Shown: one piece after another, positions 32,995 through 45,269 of the stretch | How positions within the stretch are numbered: position 1 is the first letter of the stretch | How the letters are laid out: every line of letters begins with the position of its first letter | NCBI GenBank assembly: GCA_026874595.1 | Contig: CM049307.1 | Span: 40,054,362 to 40,118,361, forward strand | Direction of reading: 5' to 3' | DNA from: Sipunculus nudus | Taxonomy: Eukaryota > Annelida > Sipuncula > Golfingiida > Sipunculidae | DNA length: 64,000 bases | Notes under the pieces: model-generated | What the model was told of the DNA's origin: nothing | The model's input: only the letters and a program-made list of their open reading frames with translations | Database searches by the model: none | Made by a program: the position numbers and the translations under genes

Positions 32995-35900
32995 CTGAAA
33001 AAAAAGATAAAACGATAAATAAAAGAAAATGAATCAAAACTATAATACAAAAATACAAATAACACTTAGATTAAATGACCACGAAATTAAAATTTATTTA
33101 AAGTGTAAATACAAAACTGAAAAAAAAAACATTTACTACCTATGAGCAGCATAGATTTAAATGAACATGGGCCTTATATGTAAAGGCGACAGTAGAATGT
33201 CAATTCCGTCACTTTATCTTTTGTTTCATGACTTTTGATAAGACATTTTTTTTTGTTTGAAGTTTAAGTTTCTCTTCGACTGATAAATCAATAGGTCTGA
33301 CGTAATTTGAATTTTCTCTATATATGATGGATAATACTTTAGAAATTCAACGAAAAATTAAAAAATATAATTACTTGGAGACGGTGGCGGCATGGTGTCG
33401 TCGAAATCCCCTAAATACGCAACCTCATCTTGCGGGATGTCGAGCGGCCTTGGCCGTGACCGTTTCCTTGGTGAAGGAGGCGGTGGCTCCATGAGTAGGG
33501 GGAGATCGTCGGACATACTGAGAGATTTGCTCGCCATTCTCATCTGTCGTACAAACTCTCTAGGCGTTCCGCCTCTTTCCTGATACGCTGCCAGAAGTTG
33601 TGGCACCGGATCGTCGCCAGTTACCAACCCTTGCCGGATCTCGTGGTCGGTGAAACCAAGCTTCCGTGCAAAAACTTGCCATGTGTCTGGGTCGCTTATC
33701 TGCAGCATACCTGTAAAGTTGGTGACAAACAATACTTATTATTAATATAAATGGAATATATATATACCCATAATTTCGACATGCGACAAATGGCATCCCC
33801 GGTTTTAATGTGAACTCAAAATGGAAGCCCCCTTGAGCGGTTTCGGGAATTTGGGAGCGATAAACCTGACAGGGTTCGATACGGACGCGGGGATGCGAAA
33901 GGGAAAGTATATTCCGAGGACATATTTTTGGCGGGAATCTATTTGCCGAAAGAATTCGGTGACAAGGAGACGTATATCTGCAAAGTTTATACCAATATAA
34001 CGCCTTTTTTTTTTGGCAAATGCTCAAATTATAGAGGGATGAGAGCGGTGGCAGGACGCAGCCTGCATCACAGCCTGCTGTGAAGGTCTCCAATTCGATT
34101 CCAACCAAACCGTAACAAGTTTTGTTTCGTATCAACAAACCACCTTCACTCCCTGTCTTGGAGCAGTAAAAATGACAAGAATGTTTAACATATTTCGTGT
34201 CCTTATTCATTGTACCCGTACTCCACCTTCGTTCACAAGACTCCAGTTTCAAATATAATACAAGCCGTATATAAGACATAAACATCAGGTACGGAATAAA
34301 AACAACTGTTTTATAGAATCTGTCATTAATTTGGCCCTGCAAGCAGAGTTTGTATTTCAAGTAAACTTTCACATGAACGCGTTGTCCAAACTAATGTAGA
34401 AAGAATAATTGATCTGTCAATATAACCTTCTTTGTCTGTCTGTAGATATCTCATGTCTATTTTTCAATTGACATGTATTTAAATTCACGAGTGTCAAATG
34501 TGCCAGTATAATTCCATGAGACGAAACGAACTGCGTGAATTCGAGATAAAAAATGTGAAAGCAGATCCTACATACCAGCAAGTTCTTTGACGGCTATCGA
34601 TGACCATTTTTCTTCAGAATCCACAGGTAACCGCCGCGGAGTTCCAGTCTAAAATACATGACCAGTTTACAATAAGTAAGTAACAATATAAGCGGAACAT
34701 AAAGCCCCGTTTATAAGCCTACATTAGTAAGTTCAACCAAGGAGTTCAACCATTGGCATTTATAATGCCTGTGTCTTTTCATGTAAGAAATACATTTCAG
34801 GGGCGGATACAACATCTCGGAAAATATTGGGCTTTTCACCCTGACATATACAGGCGTACTGACAATAGTGTGCCGGGGTGCTATAGTTGATTCAGTTTAT
34901 AACTCTCACACGCAAAAGTATAGGACGGAAAAGTAAGCAAGACGAGGCATTTCTGTAATAAACGTTTAATATATCCCCAGATTTTTTATGTAAAAAAGGG
35001 GGCGAATGCCCCCTCCGTCACCTCTTAATTCGCCCCTGCATTAATATATGGAGACTCAAGGAATAATATATTCCATTTTGACAAAACAGGGTCTTAATTG
35101 GTTTATCTGAACAAGAGACACATTCGATAGTTCAGTCCTAAGAAGTGTTTAATATCTGCATGTATATAACTGTAATTTATTGTATTTTTAAATAAAATAT
35201 TAAATAGCGGTACAGAAAGTAAGTACAAATGAAATCCACTGACCCTAGATATGTTGAACTCACACAGGGAACGAAATTCCCCTTCCATCACGTGCTCAAC
35301 GATGACTTTCCCAAAAACCCCGCTCTGACACGCGAAGCGCTGTGAAAGAAAAGTGCAGTGTTAAGACTGAACTGAACCCGAATACAAGTGAGTGAATTGT
35401 ATGCATCCTCACTAAATCGTCATTGGTCATATGCAAAAAAAAGCGACGTTTGGCAGCTTCTGATTTGGATGATATTATGTAAACACTCTAAAAAACAACT
35501 AGCCAAAACAAAAATGGCTACTCATCAAGAGACACATTTGGTATGTCAGATAATGGGGAAATTCTAAAATAAAGATAACGTTAACTGGTGATTCATTTTA
35601 AAATTACTTAATCCCATATTAAGTAGTCGCTTCCTTTGTTTACTGTGAAAACACTGTGAACAGGGAGAACAGAGCAGATACAGGAACCGTATTCTGTTTA
35701 TTGTCTGATTGTTTGATTCTGATTTAAATAATTAATAAATGGAGGTAAGGTGTGGAATGTTGTAGCTGATCGGTTTCTCTTGATTATGCACCTTGTATTT
35801 GCAGGCGAACTGGATTTCAAAACTTCTTCCTCTGAAATCCTTTTCCTCTTTGGTCAGGCCGCGGCTCTCGCCATTTGCGATATCTGCTTCAAACTCCCCA

Positions 35901-38538
35901 GTAACCAGCCGTACCCGAATGCAACCTGGCATGCAATGAACAAATTATAAAATTTATTATAACTAATTTAATCTAAAGTATATGTAAAATCTATTATTGT
36001 ATTTATAAACATAACTAATGATATTCTATTGCTATAAGTCGAACGGTTGATAAACGGAAATGGAAAATAATTCTTTTTAATCTTATGAACCGTAAATTAT
36101 GACCAGTTAGGGACATCCCTTGCTGGTGCTGACCCCTGCTGGCGACTAATAATACCAAATGTGATTAATTCATCACCGCCTCACCAGATGTCTCTAAACG
36201 TCGATTGCCTCAGCCACAATTTAGTCTCTGAACACAATCATTCTTTTTGCGAGCTTCAGGGAAAACACATTTCTTTTAGAAACGATGAAAAGCATAATTT
36301 CTTTAGATTGCAAATGTGTTCTAATTCTTGGAATGAATCTGTGATTCATCAGTTATTCCGAATTTATTTGTTACAGACACATTTGAAGTAACCAGAGCAT
36401 CCTGGGAATAAAATGGGTTGCAATATGTACTTGTTAATCTTTGACTATGATGTTTTAACACTGTTCAGTTTCCGTCTGTGCTTTTATATGTTTTTGCATG
36501 CGTGTTTGTTTGACATATTATTCACGCGGAAAATTTATTAATGCGTCAAGTCTACATGATGTACTGATATGATAAACCATAAAATGTTGTTAATCTTAAT
36601 TCTAGCCACAAAATGTCTAAACGTCACAGCCAACAGTTACCATACACCCATACAAAAGTATCAATGATTTTTCCTGGCCTCTGCCGCCTTATGATTATCA
36701 GGGTCTGACACCTAGCGGGAATCTCATGAATAAGGACAAACACACCTGTTGCCCTGACGTGCACTTGTCTTTGTGTACACTCAGGTACGCTCTCTGGAAT
36801 GTTAAAATTCCGTTATGTGTACATAAGGTCACCCGGGGGCATTAATGTGTGTTCTTCTTTCGATGGCTGCAGCAACCAAAGTCTAAAGGCAAGCGTGGAA
36901 AACGGACTCCAGCTAGAACTAGGAAAAGCACCCACCGTGGGAAAGTTAGATGGTACACTGTGCTAACCAGCAAATCTCACGTGCAAATAACGGGAATCGC
37001 ATAGTTCAACATTAACACAAAATGTGTAAAAAACGACACCCTTTCAGGTATTTAGGGCAAAGTCACCGCGAACAAAGGTACTCTAGTCTAAATCCAAGTC
37101 TGACGTCAGCTATCAGCGTCGACATAGTGACCTTCTCCAAGACAATGTACATATATTGACTGTATGCTTTTACATATCAGTGGGTCACAGAAAACTAAAC
37201 ACCTTTGTTGTTTTACTTGAATGTGTAAGGAATTTTTATTACAATATCTCAATATAGGTACTTTAAGGTCACATGAGTCCATGTTTATTGTTTACGGTTA
37301 AGCAGTAATTCTCTCATAACGATTTTTTTCCTCTGCTAAAATAATTGTACCCAACCAAGATTCTCATTTTGCAACTTCATATACTTTCTCTTTTAACCGT
37401 GCAGATATGGTTATATTAGCACCCCCAAAACACCACATAACGGTCATATATGCAGCTATGACATTACGTCACAAAAAGTGGATCCTGTCTTATCTTCATA
37501 CCAAGGCAGTAATTTCAAAAGTACTTCCCGGTTGGAAACGAAATTCGAGCGTCATATGACTTTCGGAATTCCCAAGACACTCATCGCTTATATATATGGA
37601 CGATAAATATAAGATCATACACCGATGGACTGACTGACAAAATTCACTGCGTGGGCCCAGGTACGGTGGTCACGTGGATGATTTACTTAGGTACCTTTTA
37701 TTATAACTATATTCACTTTAAATTGTTATCTAAAGCACGAATATAGACCTAGCTGACTTCAGAAAAGCTTTTGAGAACGTCATCTATCGTCTTGCAAATT
37801 TAGGGGAATTTACGTTTTTGCCTCTAAATTTTTGGTTCCCGATATCGATACTATAGTCATGTCTGTCGACTTTATAGGGTTTTCAGAGAAATAATTATAG
37901 ATTAAACCAGTCCAGAGCCCACAGTGTACGTACTGCAGATAATTTACCGGTAGGATGAGCATATGTCATCACCTCCCAACAAATACAGTCCTTAATTGAC
38001 CTGCATAATGTGTTTGCACAACAAAGGTAGGTACATATTTCCCTAATTGGATTGTGTATGCATGGCATGGCCCGTCTAGTCCCAGGTTTTCTTAATTGAA
38101 CACCACTGCCAGTGTGTTAAGTGGATGTATCTATTGTGTACGATATACTTCATTATGACATTTCCCTAGTATATGTTGTATCTTATGTAACAGGTTACAA
38201 CCTCTGTCATATATCTCTCAATATAACGCCCGCGGTCAATTGCACTGATACAACGATCTTCTATATGTTTTAGACAGGACAGAGTGCAATTGTTATTTCG
38301 AAGAGATTATTTCAAATGGCACCTTAGCTCTTCATTCATTCATTAATGATATAATTCACACGGTATAATGACCACAGATAACTCATAACCTCCCTGACAC
38401 CTGACAGATAATGTACATGTACTTTGTTTTGGGCTTCGAATTATATCAACGTGTTTGCATGTGAATATTTGAATATATATATTTACATAAACAAACATTC
38501 AGATACATGTAACTGGAATATTCTCAGAATAATGAAAA

Positions 38539-38592
<54 letters not shown>

Positions 38593-39026
38593 CATATTTA
38601 TTTGTTTACAATCGGATGAATATGTACAAATGTAAAAAATAAAATATGTTACAGTGCAATGTCTTCAAAGTGATTAAGATACTCATTATCAAAACATATA
38701 CTGAAAAGCATATACAGACCTGAACGGAACTGCTTTGGGTGTATGGTTTTTCCAACCACTGTCCCTGGCCCCTGGGTTAGCGGCTCATTTTCTCTTTGAC
38801 AGATCACGGTGAGGCCGAATGTCCGGGGGTCTGAGGTGTCCTGCAGCAAGGCGAAGCATTTCATGTTAAAAGTGACGTGAGAGGACACGTAGGACATCGT
38901 TACGAGCGCAGTCTCTGACAGGGCACTCCACAGAGACCGGCACCAGGACGCCTGCCCCACTCCCCTCTCCTGCCCGGGGGGTGGGGACCCGCCAGGATAC
39001 CTGCCCGGGGAGCCACCGGCAGCCAT
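32579..39026 (-). CDS. Tandem death-domain adaptor-like protein with UPA-like N-terminal region, 453 aa, six exons
   Basis: Coding exons in transcript order: 39026-38720, 35925-35792, 35339-35244, 34648-34576, 33710-33375, 32994-32579. Borders are GT-AG and phases agree (1,0,0,1,1). The start is the ATG at 39026, followed by AAGGSPGR; the stop is at 32581. Residues about 60-180 are beta-rich (FGLTVICQREN, CIRVRLVTGEFEADI, GRSFEIQFACKYK, GKVIVEHVMEG) and resemble UPA regions of UNC5/PIDD/ankyrin-type proteins. About 205-266 is a first death domain (DPDTWQVFARKLGFTDHEI, GGTPREFVRQM). About 270-365 is a proline-rich linker with RKRSRPRP and KRLRR basic clusters and SP/TP sites. About 372-450 is a FADD-like second death domain (HRWKSLGRNLGLPEEELLSI, LRECAYQALLKWKD). 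No signal peptide or membrane span is seen, so it is probably cytosolic, possibly nuclear. Likely role: assembly of a death-domain signalling complex. The UPA call is tentative. Confidence 0.85.
33375..33710 (-). CDS. Death-domain protein exon 5 (first death domain and Pro-rich linker)
   Basis: Acceptor TTTACAG, donor GTAATT, phases 1 to 1. Encodes MLQISDPDTWQVFARKLGF, HEIRQGL, QLLAAYQERGGTPREFVRQM, then a linker with PPPPSPRKRSRPRP and DDTMPPPSP. The 'W..FA.KLG' and 'GGT.REFV..M' elements are death-domain hallmarks. Confidence 0.88.
33711..34575 (-). other. Intron 4 of the death-domain gene, with a long unexplained open frame
   Basis: An uninterrupted minus-strand frame of 270 codons (34372-33560) fills this intron and runs into exon 5 in a different frame. 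It contains SQIPETAQGGFHFEFTLKPG. I recognise no domain. Reading through from exon 4 meets a stop at once, so it is not an exon extension. Confidence 0.4.
34576..34648 (-). CDS. Death-domain protein exon 4 (lead-in to first death domain)
   Basis: Acceptor ATTTTAG, donor GTATGT, phases 0 to 1. Encodes TGTPRRLPVDSEEKWSSIAV and KELA. The last part is probably helix 1 of the first death domain, which continues in exon 5. Confidence 0.78.
34800..35040. repeat. Decayed dispersed repeat with inverted 'GGGGCGGAT/ATTCGCCCCTG' ends
   Basis: Starts AGGGGCGGATAC and ends TTCGCCCCTGCATTA, with a CCCCCTCCGTCACC stretch inside. Similar boundaries occur near 11890-12070 and 55560-55720, which points to one family of small elements. 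Confidence 0.4.
35244..35339 (-). CDS. Death-domain protein exon 3
   Basis: Acceptor TTTCACAG, donor GTCAGT, 32 codons in phase 0. Encodes GVFGKVIVEHVMEGEFRSL then CEFNISR, two further predicted strands. Confidence 0.78.
35792..35925 (-). CDS. Death-domain protein exon 2 (UPA-like strands)
   Basis: Acceptor ATGCCAG, donor GTGCAT (weak), phases 1 to 0. Encodes CIRVRLVTGEFEADI and DFRGRSFEIQFACKYK, alternating hydrophobic strands of a beta-sandwich type. Confidence 0.8.
35926..38719. other. Intron 1 of the death-domain gene
   Basis: Holds a (TC)n microsatellite at 38540-38590. No additional exon is needed, because exons 1 and 2 join in frame. The rest is AT-rich without recognisable elements. 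Confidence 0.5.
38540..38590. repeat. (TC)n microsatellite
   Basis: About 25 TC units with one interruption near the start. Confidence 0.9.
38720..39026 (-). CDS. Death-domain protein exon 1 (start codon, Gly/Pro-rich N-terminus)
   Basis: ATG at 39026-39024 in a GC-rich stretch; donor GTCTGT, phase 1. Residues 1-30 are Gly/Pro-rich. Then come VTFNMKCFALLQDTSDPRTF and FGLTVICQREN, likely beta strands. The frame joins KQFRS|G to CIRVRL of exon 2. Confidence 0.75.
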
Positions 39027-39430
39027 TTGTATCTCCCGGGTGTAGCTAATCTGGCCGCTGCGTTCTTAACTGTCAAAACTGTCAAAACATCACACACGCT
39101 TATACCGAGCAAGTAAACTCCGCTGAACTGCCGCACGCACAGGGGTCTTCCGCTCAACTAACCCCACAAGGGGTGAACACGAGACCCCTAGCCAAAACGT
39201 CCCCAGTCAACTATAGGTATGCCAGATATCCACTCTTTAGTCCAGTCTTCATGAAATTCCTGCTTTTGCATATGGGTGTTTGCCCGAAATGAAGTACCCC
39301 TTCACAGGTACAAATCGTAATCAAACTAACGGCAGGGAAGATTTGAAAGCCCGCTCTATTGGTATGTTTGAGTAAAGCTACATACACAATGAGCGCCGGT
39401 GAAGACGTCACCCGGGACCGAACCAATCGC
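38930..39430 (-). promoter_or_regulatory. GC-rich 5' end and probable promoter of the death-domain gene
   Basis: Clearly richer in GC and CpG than the surrounding DNA. It spans the start codon and about 400 bases upstream on the minus strand. No convincing TATA box is seen. Promoter activity is inferred from position and composition only. Confidence 0.35.
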
Positions 39431-42179
39431 GCGTCTCCTCCGCTCGTGACGAGATCAGTTCACGCGAGTGCTCCCTGATATGTAGAACATATTCCGAGCT
39501 GTCCTTCTATGTGGGCCAGCGATAGTAGGACCTACATGTGTATAGATAAGGCCTGACTCCTGACTTCGTTAATGACAGGTTCACGCACGGTGTACACACA
39601 CTCACCGGGGGGTCAAGAGCAGATACACGATTCACGCCTGATGAGAAATAAATGCATCTTCTCACCGTGCAATATGAAGTTTGATTACAATGGTTATAAA
39701 ATTTAATTTGACTTAAATGGAACACATTCACTTTAAAAGTATGCATGGAATTCACGATATTAATATTATGATTTATAATGCCTCTTCAATTACTACAATA
39801 CAGGTGTAGACTTTAGGAGCTGAGAGGATCGCACGCGTTGACCAGTGTCTGTGGGAAGCATTTTTGCTTTCAGACTTCCAAGAAATAGAGTGGTGGTGTT
39901 AACAACAGTGAAGAGAGTTTGGCTATCTGTAATAGATATTATAACCACGTCTCCGATGAATAGTTTAAGGTAAACGAACGAAGAGTCCCAAACAAGAAAC
40001 AATTAGGATAACATGGGTCTAGCATACTTTATTTATAGCATATATATGTGTGTGTGTGTGTGTGTACGTATGTATGTTGACTAGCCTAACATCATAATTA
40101 CACTAAACGCAATGTTTCACGGAGACTGCCTCCCATATGACATGTCGATATACTATATGATCTGTCATTATTCTTTGATATATCCATACTATACTATATG
40201 ATTCGTATATGATTTGCAATAGCATACCATGGTAAGTGATTTAACTATGGCCATATATATCCTAGTGGATTTCATGAAATAATCTATGGGATGATCCTCT
40301 GTAACAATGTGCAAACCAGCCGTCAAAATATACTGTGACCCTAAACACGGACTTTGGGCATACGACGCTAGTGTACTACAATGCATGTATGAATAACAAC
40401 CAGTTAAGCCTTAGTAGGGGGGGGGGGTGGACACTCATTATAATATGAACATGTGCATGTCCGACATATAGGAGTGTTTCAGCGCGTATAGGAGTGTGTT
40501 AGTCTATAAACAAGTTAACATTTATGTTGTTTTTTTAATTAAAAAAACCACCAAATTATGTCATCCCATTTACCAATGCCTAGAGTTTATTTATATACAA
40601 TTTAATATTAAAAAAAGGATTTATCACTAGCCAAGATTTTCCCATTGATATAAAGACGAACTTTGGCCACAGGGGACATCGCTGTATAAAGTAAACGCCA
40701 TGCACGTGTGTGTCATACATGAAGCATAAGCCTCGCTCAGATTGTTTATACGAGTCCCACTGAATGTAAAACTAGACATAAAAAGTAGACAAACTGAGCT
40801 TTAGCACCGCTGACAGGTGTATGTCACGTGTAAGTCTATATGTATATACATATATGACATAATTAAGGTGTAAATATGGACGCAGTATATATAAATGATT
40901 GCAGTGCATGTCTGCCAGATGTGTCACCCGCCCCAACGAGCTATTGACAGACTGTATACATACAGGTGTCAGACATATGGACACAATAGATTAAAAACGA
41001 CCAAGGCGTGTGTATAACACAACATATCTAATAAACACATTGAAGGCTTTCTAGAACTCTCAGGTTCTTCACATTTAGTAATTAAAACTTCACACCCTGC
41101 GGCCGGAAACCATTTGAATCCAGTCACATGCAGAAATATATGTCTAACGCCCCTATATATATTGTTGGAAAGTCTGTGCATCAAAATCCTGAATGGTGAT
41201 TGTTATCTAATTACCTCATCAGCTCCATCTTAAGTTCATGTTTTGGACTATTGTTTTATTTTTTCTTATTTTTTACAAACCTTGCGATCATTCTTGTTTT
41301 TTTTTTTTGTTTTTTGTTTTTTCAAATTCGTGTATTGTTATTTTGATATAACATGTTCAGAAATGGTTTATAAATTGTTTTCAAATGATTATCTCAAAGA
41401 ATTATTTCGTCTAAGTAAACCAATCCTATAGCTATTTCGATGAAGTTATCGAAGAAATAAAGTTCGAAAAAAATAAATTAACAAAACACGACGAGTACCT
41501 TAAAGACAATAATAAAATACAGCTGGACCACACCATCAAATTAACTAGAATCAAGGTCCGAGATTGTAGCAATAACTTTAATTCCGCTGATTTAAATAAT
41601 CTGCCAGGAAGTATTCTGCTTTATATATTATGCATTGAAGAATCCCTCCGATGGTTGTTTAACATGTTTAACGATTCGTATGTAATTTTAATCAACAACT
41701 GGAAAAGGTTTTGCTACGGTAGACAACAAGGCTCAGAGGCACAAACAGTCCCCCGCCATGTGTTTAAATATAGCAAAGTGTGACATCAGTGATGTCCAAA
41801 TATACCAAAGCTTGGCAAGAACCAATTGAGAAACAAAACAAAAAAACAAGGCCTACAGGCCTAATGCGAACCTGTGCAATGAGATAACACCAGGTATAAT
41901 GCTTCAGTGCTGAACCATTACTTTTCTAGAACATGTGTAACATGTATATGAACAATGCAAGTACTAAACACTTAGAACAAGAAACAATTAAACAAACATC
42001 ACTGCTGCAATTCTGCCATGGGTGCACACAACACAAAAACTAGAATACGGGTAGTCAACAAGCGACTACGTATATGTATCCACCAAAATCAGAGTGGGAA
42101 AGGTGAAGTGAGGCATGATTTGAGTGGCAAGGGGAAATAGAGTGAGGTATTTTGCATAATAGCCTGGATGTCTGCAGCC
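39431..42179. other. Intergenic DNA, no gene seen
   Basis: AT-rich with a (TG)n tract at 40047-40065 and a poly-G run near 40420. No exon or element with ends was identified. Confidence 0.45.
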
Positions 42180-42940
42180 GAAATGTGTATGTAGGTTGCG
42201 CAACCTACCACAAAATCCAGAAAGCTATTCAAGATGTATAAACATGCAAAATCTTAGGCAGATAAGTCAAACCACTACTGAGATATGAGTGATTTTAGCC
42301 CACGGAAGAAGAACCCTGTGCAAAAATGGTGACAGTTGGCGGCACCAGTTTTGCGTATGATAAAGAGCTATGGGAGATCTATACACATGCGAAATTTTGG
42401 CTCAACTGGTCAAACGGTTCCCGAGATATAGACTTGGATGTCAGCAGCAGTTCACATGTGACCGATCATAATTCCGAATTTTAAAAAAATTCTGCCCAGT
42501 AGTTATCCGGAAACCTCTGCGGCGATGGCGGCAGCGTCGGCATCCGACTGAAGACATAGTATCCGCAAAACCCTGTTTTGGCGGATACAATGATTGTAGC
42601 TGGCACCACCAGTCCTTTATACAACGAAGAGATATATACATATGTCAAACCCCTCCTGCGAAATAAGCAGGGACATACACTGTGGTAAAATTATTGTAGG
42701 TGGAGCCACCAGTCTTGTACACTTTAAAGCTACCCGATCTGTATAAACATGCCCAATTTTAGGCTGATGTATCAAATTCCTCTGTAGAAATAAGCAGGCG
42801 CATACACTGCAAAAGTCAATGTAGGTGGCACCACCTGTCTTGTAAATGAGAATACCATCAAAGACGCATAGACAGGTAAAAATATCAGTCCAATACATCA
42901 AACTTCCCCAGATTTTGATGCACTGGGCTGACAAGGCTTA
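42180..42940. repeat. Decayed tandem array of about 105-140-bp monomers with GGTGGCACCACC palindromes
   Basis: Recurring pairs of words: (i) TGTAGGTGGNRCCACCAGTCTT near 42320, 42590, 42690 and 42815; (ii) 'GATCTGTATAAACATGC...ATTTTAGGC...TCAAA' near 42230, 42375, 42739 and 42870; (iii) GAAATAAGCAGG...CATACACTG. Monomers are strongly diverged. Confidence 0.6.
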
Positions 42941-42984
42941 GGTGAGTAAGGCAGTTGCTCCCGAGTGAGCTGTGACAAATTGCT

Positions 42985-43360
42985 GCCTCAAGAAACTGCA
43001 CTGAGTGAACTCTTGACCTGCACCTGGCTTAACTGAGTGAACTTTTGACCTGCACCTGGCTGCACTGAGTGAACTCGACCTGTTGCATAATCTGACACAG
43101 TTGCCAGTCTGCCAAAGCTATAAATAGATTCAGGCTGAACTTTGGTGCCAAATATGATGCAGTGATCAGTCTGCCAAAGCTATAAATAGAATGCAGCTAC
43201 TGCACTGAGTGAACTCTTGACCTATACCTGGCTGCACTCCTTCCAATCCTGGCACTGTGCCAAAACTATTTATAGAGCTGACATCATCTTGGCTAATGGC
43301 CAACATCAAGGCACTGGCAATCTGCCAATGGAAAACCAAGTGCTGCCATCTGTACACAAA
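42985..43360. repeat. Short tandem repeats: CACTGAGTGAACTCTTGACC and CAGTCTGCCAAAGCTATAAA
   Basis: The first word, with CTGCACCTGGCT, occurs about four times (near 43000, 43030, 43062, 43202). The second occurs twice (43106, 43169), with a weaker relative at about 43257. Confidence 0.7.
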
Positions 43361-44069
43361 AGTGGTCCCTACTTGAAATAACTTTGAAATTTATTTTCCC
43401 AATAAAAAATGCTTTTCAGTCGAATTTTTATAAAAAAAAGAAATTAGGAACATATGTAAAATTATTACGGATGCATAATGAATGCAAAATTAAAATACAG
43501 ATATATCTCATTGATGGCAAATTCTTGAATTAAGTTGAGTAGGGATACCAATAATTTATAATCCACGTACAGTTGTCTTCATATAGCCACAGAGAGCTGA
43601 ATATCAATGATTGTAACATTGCCTGGTATGATGAATAACCTTCCCCCTATAGGGTTGACAAGCCACTAAAGAGCACTCAAAATGGGCAACTACAATGCCA
43701 TGATATGTATAGATTCTTTCTGGACAAAAATATTGCATATTATTTTTAAGTTTCAATGATTTTTAATAATCTTTAGCAAACCCTCTTAGCTGGAACTGTT
43801 GAAAATTTGATAAAGATAGGAAAAAGCTTGAAAAGATATTGCTGTTAGTGTAAATTTAAATAGTGTCAGAATTTGTCGGAAATATAAAATAAATATAAAC
43901 AGGAAAGGGTTAAATCATAAATCTAAATGTTTTAAAAACTTAAAAAAAAACTTTCTTGTCAATATTAACCAAAGATAACCTGAAATCTAAATGTCTAGAG
44001 CCATGATGTAATAGATGCTGATAAACTGGTGCCAGGCTAGATGTAACAGCATCACACAGCTTACATATA

Positions 44070-45110
44070 TGGTAAAATGACTCAATTCAATCTCCATAAT
44101 TCAGCCAAAAATCATTCATGTGGAACCATTAATGACAATTATTATAAGAATTATTGAAGGGATTATTCTTGTAAAATATTTAACAAACTGGCTTCAGTGG
44201 CATCAGTCGAAAAACGTTTCGCAGGTTTATAACTCATATAGGAAGATACAGCAAACTGGCTAAGTTCAGCTTCCCGTAACTCAGCCAAAAAGCACTGAAC
44301 CAAAACCATTTTAACAAACTTGAATTATCAACATCTGAGGATAATTAAGGTGTGAGATTTAAGAATTTTGCCCAGTGGTTTTTGAGAAGAAGATCTTTGT
44401 AGCCACTGAGCTAAAATGGGCTGTTATTGCATATGACTAAATTCAGCTTCCCATAACTTAGCCAAAAGTCACTGAAAAGAGACCATTTGAACAAACTTCA
44501 GAAAGCACTACCCTAGGATCATTTCTGTGCGATATAAAACATTTTGGCCATATGGTTTCAAAGAAGAAGTTTTTTGTAGCCCTCAGTGTGATACAGGCAC
44601 TGATGACCCCGTACAAAAAAGCCGATGCAGGTGGCGCCACCAATACCTCAATTTCAGATATGACCTATGAGACCAACCTTGGCATTAAATTTGGTGATGA
44701 TAACTACAGCCCTTTCTGAGATTTAAATTTTAATATGCTTTTTTGCACATTTAACAAAGTTCAACCTCCTGTAACTCGGCCAAAAATCTCCGAACTGGAT
44801 TCATTCGAACAAACTTGAGAAAGATTGTTCCAGGGATCATTTCTGTGAAATATTGGACAATTTGGCTGAACGGTTTCGGAGAAGATTTTTAAAGCTTTTT
44901 TAGCTTTTTCCCTATAAAATCTAAGAAAATGCGGTTAGAAAAAAAAAATCCGATATAGTTTTTTGGATGACTGATTATTTGCAAAAATTGGTGATGCTAG
45001 CTCTTGCCATTTTTGAGATAGCTATGGTTAACGTACAGACGACGCACGACACACGACGGACGACGCCGCACCATCGCATAAGCTCACAGGTTCGCTAAAA
45101 AGAAGGTATA
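44070..45110. repeat. Diverged copies of a bivalve-type dispersed repeat ending in an ACGACGGACGAC tract
   Basis: 'TTCAGCTTCCCGTAACTCAGCCAAAAA' recurs near 44080, 44262, 44444 and 44762. Each is followed by 'GAACAAACTTGAGAAAG...GGGATCATTTCTGTGAAAT...GGTTTC.GAGAAGA'. It ends at 45040-45100 with a run of ACGACGGACGAC-type units. From memory, such ends are common in bivalve DNA. Confidence 0.55.
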
Positions 45111-45269
45111 CATGCATGCACACTTGCACAGGCGATTGAATCCCGATTTATAATAAAGTCTTCATATCTCCAATGTTCTTAAAGATACCACGACGAAATC
45201 AGGTCAAACGACCCAATAATAAACCGGTAATACCGTGTTATCACTTGTAATATTACAAACTAAACTTAA

